From positions 62,001 through 126,000 of the forward strand of contig NZ_CP108509.1 of NCBI RefSeq assembly GCF_035917275.1: 64,000 nucleotides of DNA. The letters run 5' to 3'. Positions 51,667 through 60,680 of the stretch are shown here, piece after piece. A program made the position numbers and the translations under genes. Below the pieces are notes generated by a model. The model saw nothing but the letters and a program-made list of their open reading frames with translations, searched no databases and was not told where the DNA came from. How positions within the stretch are numbered: the first letter of the stretch is position 1; each line of letters starts with the position of its first letter. The stretch is from Streptomyces sp. NBC_01237. GTDB lineage: Bacteria > Actinomycetota > Actinomycetes > Streptomycetales > Streptomycetaceae.

Positions 51667-52020
51667 TCAGCAGGACCGCCCGCCGGTCTGCTGGTCCCGG
51701 TAGAGCACGTCCCGCTCGACTACCTCGTCAAGGGCGTGGAGCAGCGCTTCGTTGCGGGTGTTGCCGCACGCCGGGCTGGTGCTGGTCGCGCGCAGCAAGC
51801 CGGGGCTCCACTCCGGGCGTTGCATCCGGCGGCGGACCACGTCGGCCGACACCAGCGCGCTGCGGCCCCTGACCAGGCCGGTGCCTGTTCTCCAGTCCCC
51901 CACACCAGCGCGGGAAGGGCTGGTTCGGGAAGCCGGGTGGCTAAGTTCCTGACGACGGTCAGCACGGAGGGCACGGACGGCGGTGTCGGCACGGACGGCG
52001 GTGTCGGCGCTGCACTTCAC
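51667..52020 (-). pseudogene. YcaO-domain fragment
   Basis: The minus strand reads ALVSADVVRRRMQRPEWSPG, LLRATSTSPACGNTRNEALL and HALDEVVERDVLYRD, a typical internal block of YcaO cyclodehydratases (S-N/T-G-x-A-x-G-N-T-R-x-E-A-x-x-H, then E-x-x-E-R-D). Both flanks are missing. YcaO proteins act in thiazole/oxazole or thioamide peptide biosynthesis; this is only a relic. Confidence 0.7.
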
Positions 52021-52445
52021 GATGCGGCGGGTTCGAGGAACGTGGGTACTCGTTGAGCTGTCGGGTAGTCAGCGAGGCGTGGTGCACGGTCCTGAACGAG
52101 TCTCGCGCAGCTGTGCGGCAGCCCGTGACCCTCCCCGTGTACGGCAGGCCCTCGGTCCGTTCCCTGAACGGCGACGCCTGATATGGGCAGATGGAGTGCT
52201 CTACGGCGAGATGCACGATGCCCAGTCGCTCGTCGGCCTCGTCAGCAGTCGGGTAGGGGCACCATGCTCGGCGGACTCGACGACGGGCCTGCGCGGACCG
52301 GTCGAAGCGCCGGTACGGCGGTCGGCGAGCCATCCAAGCGTTCCCGCCAAATCTGGCTTGTCGGCAGCTGTGTTCTACCCCCGGAGCCACCTAATGTCAT
52401 GTTCCGAACATTCCTGTCCGGTTCGGCTTTGGGGGATGAACTGTC
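52021..52445 (+). other. 425-base interval without a supported gene
   Basis: Only shadow frames. The stretch just before 52446 has slightly lower GC and presumably carries the promoter for the secreted nuclease. Confidence 0.4.
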
Positions 52446-53789
52446 GTGCTGAGAACTGGTTTGACCACGGCTCTGACTGCCGCGGTGCTCGCTCTAAGCG
52501 CCCTCAGTGCCTCAGGGGCTCCAGCGCAGGCAACTGCTCCCACGCCTTCGGTGGTGGCCGCGACGATCCCCAGGCCACCGCTTCCGCCGGTGGACACCGG
52601 CCCCAAGTCAGGGCCCGGGGCGACGGTGCACGACAGCTGCCGGGACCTGCCCGCCGCTCTGGCCCGTGCCAAGCAGGCAGGGCGTCGCACCTTGTCCTGT
52701 TCCAGGACGGGACTCCCGCCCAGCGCGGCCGCCAGAGCAGCAGCGGCGCAGCGCACCGTCTCCACGGCGGCACCTGCGCAGCGGGGTGGTGCGGCGTCAC
52801 TCTCACTGCCGCCACCGAGCTGGTGTTTCGAGTCGGAACACCAGGATGGGCACTGGTGGTTCACCCGTGAGGATGCCTGCGCGTGGACAGAGGGGCTTCA
52901 TACGCTCTACAACGTCAACACCGGTCTGCCTATGGGGACGATCGAGTACCACACCTTTGAGTACACGTGGGCGCGCGCGGTCGCGAATCTTCGCTCGGCG
53001 TACACGGTTTCGCTCACGCCGTGGCGCGTGACCGGCGTCGGGATTGCGGGAACCACTCTTCTGGCCAGGGGAACCTGTGAAAGCAACTGTGTGGTCGAGC
53101 AAGCCCCGCCTGTTCGTCAGCCGTTGGCCATGAACGTGGAGACGACCGCGGGTCTCAACATGCTTGCCACGACGACGGGCAGAGGCGCAAGCGGAGATGT
53201 CTGGGCGCGTATGAACCTTCAGTTCGACACGCCAGGAGGTGCGCCCGTCACCACGCGTGATGTTCGTTCGCTGGGCCTGCGCTGTGACAACGCCCTCCCG
53301 GGAAACAACACCAGCCCCGGCTGCGTGTTCTCCGGCTCCCGACCGATTCTGGTACTGCACTACAACGATCCCTCCGCGGGATGGAACGCACTCAATGTGG
53401 GCTGGTCCATCTATACCGGCCTTCCGGCCGAGCTCACCCGGCTGCTCAACCCTGCGGATTCGAAGGGCAACGGAGACCGAGCCTGCCCGAGCGGCGGCGC
53501 CTACCCCCGCCCCGTCGGCTACGAGTGCGACGAATACCCTTTCCGGTCCACCCAGGAAGGCGCGAAGACCAGCGGCACCCCGTTTGCTCCCAGGACGTTC
53601 TCGTTCTGCCAGCTCAACGACACCTGGCCGAATACGCCCGTGGTGAGCACCGATGTTGGCCCCCTGGGGTGGAGCCGCTGCAACATCCCAGGGCCGGACA
53701 ACCAGGCCGGCGGTCAGATCCTTTCGAAGTTCTACATCGATCAGCGGGTTCTGTCGGGGGAGAAGTTCCTCGTCGTCCCGACGGACTAG
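52446..53789 (+). CDS. Secreted protein with NucA/NucB-type nuclease domain
   Basis: 447 residues. N-terminal Sec signal (LRTGLTTALTAAVLALSALS, then ASGAPAQA), a Pro/Ala-rich linker, a central domain (residues about 120-300), and a C-terminal NucA/NucB deoxyribonuclease-like block: PVGYECDEYPFRSTQEGAKT and later QILSKFYIDQRVLSGEKFLV. The C-D-E-Y-P-F-x-S-T-x-E-G signature is characteristic. It probably acts outside the cell as a DNase toxin or for nutrient release. GTG 52446 starts the signal peptide. The gene downstream may encode its immunity protein. Confidence 0.8.
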   Translation: MLRTGLTTALTAAVLALSALSASGAPAQATAPTPSVVAATIPRPPLPPVDTGPKSGPGATVHDSCRDLPAALARAKQAGRRTLSCSRTGLPPSAAARAAAAQRTVSTAAPAQRGGAASLSLPPPSWCFESEHQDGHWWFTREDACAWTEGLHTLYNVNTGLPMGTIEYHTFEYTWARAVANLRSAYTVSLTPWRVTGVGIAGTTLLARGTCESNCVVEQAPPVRQPLAMNVETTAGLNMLATTTGRGASGDVWARMNLQFDTPGGAPVTTRDVRSLGLRCDNALPGNNTSPGCVFSGSRPILVLHYNDPSAGWNALNVGWSIYTGLPAELTRLLNPADSKGNGDRACPSGGAYPRPVGYECDEYPFRSTQEGAKTSGTPFAPRTFSFCQLNDTWPNTPVVSTDVGPLGWSRCNIPGPDNQAGGQILSKFYIDQRVLSGEKFLVVPTD

Positions 53790-53807
53790 CAGGAGGAATC
53801 AGCAGGC

Positions 53808-54353
53808 ATGGCGGGACTGCAGGACGGCCGGGTCTGGGCGAGCCACCACCTTTTCTACCTGACCTCAGGTCCGCCCATGCCTGACAGGGTTTGGCTGCCG
53901 TCACCAGCGACCGCCGGTCTCGTCACCGCCAGGGAAGGGGCGATCATGGTCGAGACCGGCATCCATACAGGCGACGTGAGGCTGGCCATCGAGGTACTCG
54001 ACCGTGAACCGCCGCTTTCCGCCGGTTGGGAAGACGTGGCCGAGGTGTCAGTGGTCGTGCCCAACGGAATTCTGCGGGTGCAGGAACTCATGGAGCCATC
54101 GGTCTTTCCCGATCTGCCCCTCCAAGGACCGGGCAGCTACCGGATTCGCGTTCACGCCAATGGGCGGGAGTTCGGCCACCGCGGTGTCGAATTCGCCGAG
54201 CGCTATCTGATGTCCCTCTGGATGGCGCCCCTGGCGGATGATGCCGTGGTGCACCTGACGGCCCATTCCCGGTGTCAGGCCCGTGCAAGGGCGATGGCCT
54301 CGAATGCAACCGCCCTCGCTCGCGCACCCCGCCCGCCCCGCTCCCCGCGATAG
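53808..54353 (+). CDS. Putative partner (immunity) of the NucA/NucB protein
   Basis: 181 residues, 18 bases after the nuclease gene with a GGAGG site. No signal peptide; mixed alpha/beta with conserved-looking strands (VRLAIEVLDREPPLSAGWED, VAEVSVVVPNGILRVQEL, SYRIRVHANGREFGHRGVEF). Immunity function is inferred only from position and cytoplasmic nature. The last 40 residues are basic and low-complexity. Confidence 0.55.
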   Translation: MAGLQDGRVWASHHLFYLTSGPPMPDRVWLPSPATAGLVTAREGAIMVETGIHTGDVRLAIEVLDREPPLSAGWEDVAEVSVVVPNGILRVQELMEPSVFPDLPLQGPGSYRIRVHANGREFGHRGVEFAERYLMSLWMAPLADDAVVHLTAHSRCQARARAMASNATALARAPRPPRSPR

Positions 54354-54365
54354 CGAGCGGAGGTG

Positions 54366-55796
54366 TCAGAGCGGTTGCAGTGCGTCATGGATGCGTGCGC
54401 GGCTGTCCTTGGTGGCCGACGTGCTGGGGGCGGCCGCGAGTTCGTCGTCCAGCTCGCGCAGGCGGTCGCCGACGCGGGTGGAGGTGATGCTGCCCATCAG
54501 CGTCAGTGCGTTGGTGGTGGCGGTGGCAGCGGCTTCGGGCTGGTCGGCGCGGACGTGGGCTCGTGCCAGGGCGATCTGGTCGAAGGCCCGGCTGCGTACC
54601 CGTTCGGCGGGCCGGTCGGCGGTGCCCCGCTCGATAAGCGTGATGGCGTTCCCGGCTCGGTCGGGGGCGTACTCGGCGGCGATGAACTCGCACACGCCGA
54701 CGGTGACGCGGTATTCGGCGGGGTCGAACCAAGCGGCCCAGCCGGGGGTTGTCTCGGTGTCGTCGTCGGCGAGGGCCTGTTCGGCGGCCCCGTTGGCACG
54801 GGTCATGTCGTCGATGTGTCCAAGGACCGCGTGGGAGCGTGCTTCGAGCGAACACAGCAGGGCCTTCAGCCGGCCCGGGCGGAGTTTGCGGGTGCCGTAC
54901 TGGGCGGCCTGAACAAGGTCGAGGGCATCCTCCGCGTGTCCGAGGTGGTTGGCCTGCCGGGCGAGGCAGTTCATCAGGTGCCCGCCGATCCCGGCACCGT
55001 CGGGTCCGGCCTGCTTGGCGGCCTGAAGGCCCAGGAGCAGGTAGTGCTGGGCGTGCGCGTGGGCCCCGGCGTCGTGGGTCATCCAGCCGGCGACGGAAGC
55101 GAGTTCCGCGACGGCAACGAACAGTGCACGGCCCGTCTCCTCGGTGTAGGTGCGGGTGCGGATCAGCTGAGTGACGTGCTGGAGCTGGCCGACGACCGCG
55201 AGGCGGGACAGGCCCCCGCCGTGCGCGTTGTCCAGTTCGCGGAACGCGCCGGTGGTCGCCTCGATCCGCGCCACGTCCGGCATACCGAGGCGGCCCCCGG
55301 GCCCGGCCGCAGGCAGGGGTTCGAGGCCGTTCAGATGCAGCCAGGGCTGGACAGCGTTCACGAGGGCAACGCCGGACAGGGGGTGCGCGCGGGACAGGGT
55401 GCGGTCGTCGGTCACGGCATCGCTCCGGGTGGTTTCGAGTAGGGCGGCCACAACCCCCAGGGCGGACCACGTGTCTCCTCCCCGGGGCAGTCCGCCTGCG
55501 GTCAGGCCCAGGTCGGCCGCAGTGAGCGTGCGCCCGTCGCACAAGTTGCTCATCGCCTCGGCGAGGAACACGGGGACGGGATGGCGGGGCCGTTCGCCCT
55601 TGTTGATCCACCGGGAGACACGCGAGCTGTCGGTCTGGATGTCCCGGCGCCCGTGCCGGGCCGCAACGCGGCCGACTTCCGTCGCGATCCGGCTGTAGCT
55701 GGCGCCCGAGGTACGCACCCAGTGCGCCAGGGCTTCATTGGGTCCGGACTGCGCCACCGTGTCCACCTGGTCCGAGTGAGGAAGTGCTGCGGGCAT
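54366..55796 (-). CDS. HTH-TPR transcriptional regulator
   Basis: 476 residues. An HTH near residues 20-65 (ALAHWVRTSGASYSRIATEV, SSRVSRWINKGERPRHPVPV) and then TPR-like helices across residues 200-450 (MNCLARQANHLGHAEDALDL, ARAHVRADQPEAAATATTNA). This design is widespread in Streptomyces as peptide- or metabolite-sensing regulators. ATG 55796 was taken as the start of the conserved part. It is divergent from queC and may regulate it. Confidence 0.78.
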   Translation of the reverse strand: MPAALPHSDQVDTVAQSGPNEALAHWVRTSGASYSRIATEVGRVAARHGRRDIQTDSSRVSRWINKGERPRHPVPVFLAEAMSNLCDGRTLTAADLGLTAGGLPRGGDTWSALGVVAALLETTRSDAVTDDRTLSRAHPLSGVALVNAVQPWLHLNGLEPLPAAGPGGRLGMPDVARIEATTGAFRELDNAHGGGLSRLAVVGQLQHVTQLIRTRTYTEETGRALFVAVAELASVAGWMTHDAGAHAHAQHYLLLGLQAAKQAGPDGAGIGGHLMNCLARQANHLGHAEDALDLVQAAQYGTRKLRPGRLKALLCSLEARSHAVLGHIDDMTRANGAAEQALADDDTETTPGWAAWFDPAEYRVTVGVCEFIAAEYAPDRAGNAITLIERGTADRPAERVRSRAFDQIALARAHVRADQPEAAATATTNALTLMGSITSTRVGDRLRELDDELAAAPSTSATKDSRARIHDALQPL

Positions 55797-56258
55797 GGCC
55801 GAGAGGGTGCGAGTCCAGGCTACGCCGCGCAGCGTGAACTCCGCCCAGTCCAAGAGCTGTTCGCAGTGATTCGCAGCGGTATCGCCACGCTGCGGCTCTC
55901 GTGGAGCGCAGGCAAGCGCAAGGGGTTCCGCCGTGGAGACGCAGCGGGTGCAGGGGGTGAACTGTGCTCAGCCCGGCAGGCACGGCGCCGGGTGCACAAC
56001 GGAAGGACTGTTCGGCCTGCTGATCGGGTTCGGGGCCGGTGACCAGGATGTCGCACCGGCCTCGGAGCATCTGATCCGGCAGTGCTCACGAAGGGACCGA
56101 TGCCTCGTCCTGCCCGCTTCGGCCTCACTGCTGCCAGGCGGTGACGGAACTGGTCCGACCCCGCTCGCGCGGCTTGCGGATTCTTCCCGTCAGCCGACCC
56201 CAGGTCCACAAGATCCACTGCCCCGGGCACGGTCCGGGGACCTCGGAAGGGCACATTC
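55797..56258 (+). other. 462-base divergent promoter interval
   Basis: Lies between the HTH-TPR regulator and queC. No supported gene; should contain promoters in both directions. No riboswitch-like structure was recognised by eye, though a preQ1-type element cannot be excluded. Confidence 0.4.
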
Positions 56259-56969
56259 ATGCCTCGAACTGCTCTACCGCGTCACGCGGTACTCATCTTC
56301 TCCGGCGGCCTGGACAGCGCCGTCACGGCCTACAGACTCCGGGACGGGGGCGTCACCCTGAGCCTGCTGTCGTTCGACTACGGGCAGCGCCACGTCAAGG
56401 AACTGGCCCACGCCGCGCACCTGGCCGATCAGCTCAGCGTGTCCCACGACGTCGTCGACCTGACGTCCCTGGGCCGGATTCTGGGCGGTTCCGCCCTGAC
56501 TGACCCGGCCATCGCGGTTCCGCACGGCCACTACCGTACCGAGACCATGAGCAGCACGGTCGTCCCGAACCGGAACGCGATCATGCTGGAGGTCGCGGCC
56601 GGCGCCGCGGTGGCAGCGGGGGCGGACGCGGTGGCATTCGGCGCGCACTCCGGGGACCACGCGGTCTACCCGGACTGCCGGCCGGAGTTCTTCACCCTCA
56701 TCGAAGCGTCCATGAAGGCCGGGAACGACGGGCACATGGACGCCGACTTCCAGCTGGTCGCCCCGTTCCTGAACCTCACCAAGGCCGACATCGTGCGCGA
56801 GGGTGCCCGACTGGGGGTGCCATTCGAGCTGACCTGGTCGTGCTACGAGGGCGGCGACGTGCACTGCGGTGCCTGCGGAACCTGCGTCGAGCGTCGGGAG
56901 GCGTTCGACGGGGCCGGGGTGGCCGATCCGACCGTCTACGCAATGACGCCGAAGGGAACAGTCCAGTGA
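56259..56969 (+). CDS. queC: 7-cyano-7-deazaguanine synthase
   Basis: 236 residues, usual QueC length. ATP-pyrophosphatase loop IFSGGLDSAV; FDYGQRHVKEL; NRNAIMLEVAAGAAVAAGAD; and the zinc site CYEGGDVHCGACGTCVERRE (four cysteines). Converts 7-carboxy-7-deazaguanine to preQ0 with ammonia and ATP. It feeds queuosine, deazaguanine DNA modification or nucleoside antibiotics. QueE and GTP cyclohydrolase are not in the window, and the adjoining queD is truncated. GGAAGG precedes the ATG. Confidence 0.93.
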   Translation: MPRTALPRHAVLIFSGGLDSAVTAYRLRDGGVTLSLLSFDYGQRHVKELAHAAHLADQLSVSHDVVDLTSLGRILGGSALTDPAIAVPHGHYRTETMSSTVVPNRNAIMLEVAAGAAVAAGADAVAFGAHSGDHAVYPDCRPEFFTLIEASMKAGNDGHMDADFQLVAPFLNLTKADIVREGARLGVPFELTWSCYEGGDVHCGACGTCVERREAFDGAGVADPTVYAMTPKGTVQ

Positions 56970-57145
56970 CCAGCTCTCAGCCTCTCTTCCGGATCGGGAA
57001 GAGTTTCCGCTTCGAGGCCACGCGGCAGCTGCCCGACGGCCGCTTCGACGGTCACTCGTTCACCGTGGAAGCAGTGCTGTCCTCCTCGGTGCTCAGCCCG
57101 GTGGGCCCCGGCCTGAAGGAGGCCATTGTGCGCTACGGCTTTCGC
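56966..57145 (+). pseudogene. queD: Truncated queD (6-carboxytetrahydropterin synthase)
   Basis: GTG 56966 overlaps the queC stop. The frame begins like QueD-type proteins (RIGKSFRFEATRQLPDG, GHSFTVEAVLSS), including the H-G/S-H metal region in part, then loses homology near 57140, where the minus-strand TetR gene ends. Only about 55-60 of about 120-150 residues remain, so it is inactive. The break suggests a deletion or insertion joined the TetR region to a 7-deazaguanine cluster. Confidence 0.75.
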
Positions 57146-57874
57146 GGCACACCACACAGGGCGAGGAGATCGTCCATCATGTTCTCGAACAAGGGCGGGT
57201 AATCATCGAATGACGAGGCCAGGTGTCCGTAGACGGCCATGCAGAGCAGCCCGTAGATCTGCCGCCAGCATGTGATCATTACCATGGCGACCCCTGGCGG
57301 GTAGTCGTGCTCCATCAGCCGCCCGTACGCCGTCACCTGTGCCCGAAGGCGCGGCTCCATCTCTTTCACAGACGGGTACCGCAGGATGTCCCGACGCCAC
57401 AGCTGCGCGAACGTTTGTCCGAATAGTCCGCCCAACTCCCGAATCAGCACCTGGTCGACGTGTTGCCCGGAGGCGACCAACCGTGCGTAGCCTGCGCCCA
57501 TGAGGAGATCGAACTCACCAGGGTTCGCGACCGACCATTCCAGCACTGCCCTTGCAGCCGCGTACAGTTGCCCCCCCGAAATCCTCCGGGCCCATCACCC
57601 CCGCCGCCTTGGCAACCGTCGACACGAAATCACGCGTAACCCCTTGGTAGACCGCCAGCGTGAGACCCGGCTTTCCCTCGAAGTAGCGATACAACGCCGG
57701 CGGAGTGACCCCTACTTCCCGGGCAACCGCTGACAGGCTGAGGGCCTCGACGCCCTGCGTGGCGATGAGCCGGCGCGCCGCTGCGAGCGCGTCGTGCTCC
57801 AACTCGACGCGCAGGCGCTCCCGACGTGACGCGGGCCGACCGGCATCTCCCATGGCGGAGGGGCGCATCCTCAC
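57133..57874 (-). pseudogene. TetR-family regulator gene with a homopolymer frameshift
   Basis: N-terminal TetR HTH (DALAAARRLIATQGVEALSL, SAVAREVGVTPPALYRYFEG) and a C-terminal ligand domain (WSVANPGEFDLLMGAGYARL, MVMITCWRQIYGLLCMAVYG) are in different frames. The break falls in a run of seven C (plus strand, near 57571-57577). With six, the frame would read DFGGQLYAAARAVLEWSVAN without interruption. Either a sequencing error, a recent mutation or a switchable tract. An intact product would be about 246 residues. Confidence 0.8.
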
Positions 57875-57895
57875 CTCTCAATGACTTCGAGCGAA

Positions 57896-57940
57896 GCAAC
57901 TCAGCCAAGCCATCACGAAGTTGACGGATCGCTGAGTTGC
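57896..57940 (+). promoter_or_regulatory. Perfect 10-base inverted repeat, likely TetR operator
   Basis: GCAACTCAGC (57896-57905) and GCTGAGTTGC (57931-57940) are exact reverse complements 25 bases apart, between the TetR gene and the divergent gene at 58024. A second inverted pair, GTGACACC (57942-57949) and GGTGTCAC (57985-57992), lies beside it. Both could bind the TetR product and control the two divergent promoters. Confidence 0.6.
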
Positions 57941-58023
57941 AGTGACACCATGTTATGTGGTTAATACCTTTCACTCTATTGATGGGTGTCACGCCTCACC
58001 CTGGCGCTGTGAAGGGATAGCGC

Positions 58024-60537
58024 ATGACCATGCAACGCAGACGGGCCTGGTGGCTCGGCGTCCTCGTGGTGCTGGCACTACTGGCCGGAGGCGGGGTCAC
58101 CTTCTGGAAGATCCAAGAATCCAACACCCGCCTTGCCATCGAGATCAAAGGTCTGCCTGGCAAGGCCCACCCAGCCGTCACGGTCACTGGGGCCGGCGGG
58201 TTCAAGCGGTCAGTGGCGGCCTCCACCACTATGGAGGTACCCCCCGGACCCGTCCGTGTTACACCAGCACCGTTCAGGGCCGCAAAGGCCACCTTCTACA
58301 CCCCGGACGACATGCTGACCGTCACGATCGGCAGAGGTAAGTCCGGACACGTGACGGTCGACTACCGGATTGCTGTCTCCGACAAGGCCCGCATCCTCGA
58401 CTACACCGGCCCCGGCCTCGCCAGGTCAACCACAGGTAATGAAAAGGAACTTCTCTTCAGGGCTGACGCCAAGAGCGCACAGAACCTAGAGGTCGGTGAC
58501 ATCCTGCTGGCTGCTGAGGGACCGAAAACTCCGCTCGGCCTGCTTCGCAGGGTTGTGAGTCTCGAGCGCCGCGGAGATCTTCTGGCAGTCCAAACCGCCT
58601 CGGCTCGCCTCAACGAAGCCATGCCCAAGGCAGTACTACGGTTCACACGTACGCCGCCTAAAGCGTCCACTCCAGAAAGCGAGATGCGGCCGGCTGCGTA
58701 TCGGGCCGAGGATCCCAGCCCCACACCGGAGGAGAAGCCCGGGGAGGGTGAATTCGCAATCAAGATGAACACGTGGCAACAGAAGCTGAAACATGGGGAG
58801 GTTGCGTGTGGCACCGGGGTCCCCCTGGTGAAACTAGAAACCACCTGGCCTAACGTCGACCTCAGCGGTAGTGAGATCGGGTTCAATCTGCGTGACGCCG
58901 TGTGGGCCGATATCCAGGCCAAGGTCGAGTATTCGGCCAAGGTCACTCTCGGCACTCCGCACGGGGCTCAATGCAGCTACGAATATGAAAGTCCGGACCT
59001 GTTCAAGCTTCCGGCGCGATTGGTGAAACTTGTCCGGGTTGGACCGTTCAGCGTGAGGCCGGCGGTGACCGGAATCGGAGGTTTGGAAGCCAAGGCAGAA
59101 GGCGGAATGAAGATCGAGTCAGGTGGGAAGCAGGACTGGAAGTTCACTTCCCGGCTCAGTCTCCTTCCTCATGCTTCAGGAACTTTGGACGGCCCAAAGC
59201 CATTCACAACCTCGATCTCGGGCGTCAGCGAGGGAAAACTTAAGGGAAAGCTCGGGTTGCGGATTAAGCTTGAGGCGAGCGATCTCATCGAAGTCTTCAT
59301 CACCGACTTCTACTTGGACGCAGCTCTTGCACTTGAAGGAAGCGTTGACCCACTTGCGGGCCAAGGCAAAGTGGAGGGATTCGCCGAAGCTGGCGTTGGA
59401 ATAGAGTTCAAACCTGGCGAATTCAAGACACGAGAGATTGGTGCCACGTTCGCGTCGCCGAAGTACACATTCTGGGAGTCCGACAAGCTGATGCCGCCGC
59501 TAGCTTTCGCCACGGACCACGCCATCAAGGTGAAGTCCGGCATGGGCAGTCCCGACACCGTCGCCACGCTCCCCGCAGGCATGGCGGTCCGCCAGATTAC
59601 CTGGTCACCGGATGGTAAAAGACTCGCGTGGAGCACAGCCCCGACAAGGTCCGGCCATAATACGGGGCGCATCTACCTGGCAGATCTCGCGACGGGCGAC
59701 GTCGGCAATTGGGAGTGCTGGAGCTGTCGGATCTCTTTCGGGGGAGACCGCCTGCTCTCCATGTGGGACAAGACGCTGGGTGGCGAGGAAGCGGGCTTCG
59801 CCTGGTATCGCATCGGGCAAAATGAGCCCAGCACGGTGCAATTGGAAAACCCTGCGACGCTCCACCACGGACAGACCCAGGACGAAGTCTGGGAGGTGGC
59901 CAGGAAATACTGCGGAACCGGAGGATGCGCGACGATAGACCTATACGGCGAAGCGGCGAGATCGGGTGATTCACTCATCGGAATTCCGTGGAACGACTGC
60001 CGTCCCAAGCTGTTTCGCGTCAACTCGCGCCTCCAGGCATCCGCCCTCACGGTGGCCAACACCTACCCCGACGTGATCGAACCCGGACCCGACGGGCGGT
60101 TGCTGCTCTCCGGAGTGAATTCCGGTGGTTGTGACGAACTAGGGAAGCCAAGTCATCTAGAGTTCTCGGAAGTGTCCAAGACCGGGCAGTTGAGCACGGT
60201 GCCGGCTCCCGCTCACTACCATTCCTGGGAGCCGTGCTACCTCTGGTACGACGAGAAGAAGAACCCTCACGCCGTTCTCGCTCCTCCGATGGATGATGGT
60301 GACGTTCTAACCCAGGAGTACCCCTGCTTCCAGCAGATGCCCAGGAAATTCAGGACTCTGAAGAAACAAGGAAAGTCCTGGGAAGAGAGCGGTGACGCTG
60401 CACTGCTGCGGAGAACTCAAGGGGACTGGAGCGCCGAGCTACACGTCGGTGGCCGGTTGACGGCTAAGAATTCTAGCCAGCGTTTCCGCGTATCCGAGCG
60501 CGTGCGAACATTCGCCTGGAGTTCAGGGGCATCGTAG
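58024..60537 (+). CDS. Membrane-anchored protein with C-terminal beta-propeller-like region
   Basis: 837 residues. Basic start then one transmembrane helix (WWLGVLVVLALLAGGGVTFW), so most of the protein faces outward. Residues about 40-500 are beta-rich and unrecognised. Residues about 500-830 include a TolB/PD40-like repeat (ITWSPDGKRLAWS) and further weak blades, and contain many cysteines (GNWECWSCRISFGG, ARKYCGTGGC). GC is clearly lower and codon use is less biased than in the neighbours, suggesting transfer. Divergent from the TetR gene. Function unknown. Confidence 0.65.
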   Translation: MTMQRRRAWWLGVLVVLALLAGGGVTFWKIQESNTRLAIEIKGLPGKAHPAVTVTGAGGFKRSVAASTTMEVPPGPVRVTPAPFRAAKATFYTPDDMLTVTIGRGKSGHVTVDYRIAVSDKARILDYTGPGLARSTTGNEKELLFRADAKSAQNLEVGDILLAAEGPKTPLGLLRRVVSLERRGDLLAVQTASARLNEAMPKAVLRFTRTPPKASTPESEMRPAAYRAEDPSPTPEEKPGEGEFAIKMNTWQQKLKHGEVACGTGVPLVKLETTWPNVDLSGSEIGFNLRDAVWADIQAKVEYSAKVTLGTPHGAQCSYEYESPDLFKLPARLVKLVRVGPFSVRPAVTGIGGLEAKAEGGMKIESGGKQDWKFTSRLSLLPHASGTLDGPKPFTTSISGVSEGKLKGKLGLRIKLEASDLIEVFITDFYLDAALALEGSVDPLAGQGKVEGFAEAGVGIEFKPGEFKTREIGATFASPKYTFWESDKLMPPLAFATDHAIKVKSGMGSPDTVATLPAGMAVRQITWSPDGKRLAWSTAPTRSGHNTGRIYLADLATGDVGNWECWSCRISFGGDRLLSMWDKTLGGEEAGFAWYRIGQNEPSTVQLENPATLHHGQTQDEVWEVARKYCGTGGCATIDLYGEAARSGDSLIGIPWNDCRPKLFRVNSRLQASALTVANTYPDVIEPGPDGRLLLSGVNSGGCDELGKPSHLEFSEVSKTGQLSTVPAPAHYHSWEPCYLWYDEKKNPHAVLAPPMDDGDVLTQEYPCFQQMPRKFRTLKKQGKSWEESGDAALLRRTQGDWSAELHVGGRLTAKNSSQRFRVSERVRTFAWSSGAS

Positions 60538-60680
60538 ACGCCCCTCTCGCTGTCATCATGCCCAGCATCTGGCGGTGACCGGACCTCAGCTCATGGCAGG
60601 CGCGGTCAGCATCGCGTCCGCTGACGGACAGGCGGGGGAGAACCAGACAGCGCTCCCCCGCCACTCGATCGGAGGCAGGA

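Noticed and set aside
54363..55442. 359-codon plus-strand frame opposite the HTH-TPR regulator
   Set aside because: Gly/Val-rich antisense shadow; the minus strand has HTH and TPR features.
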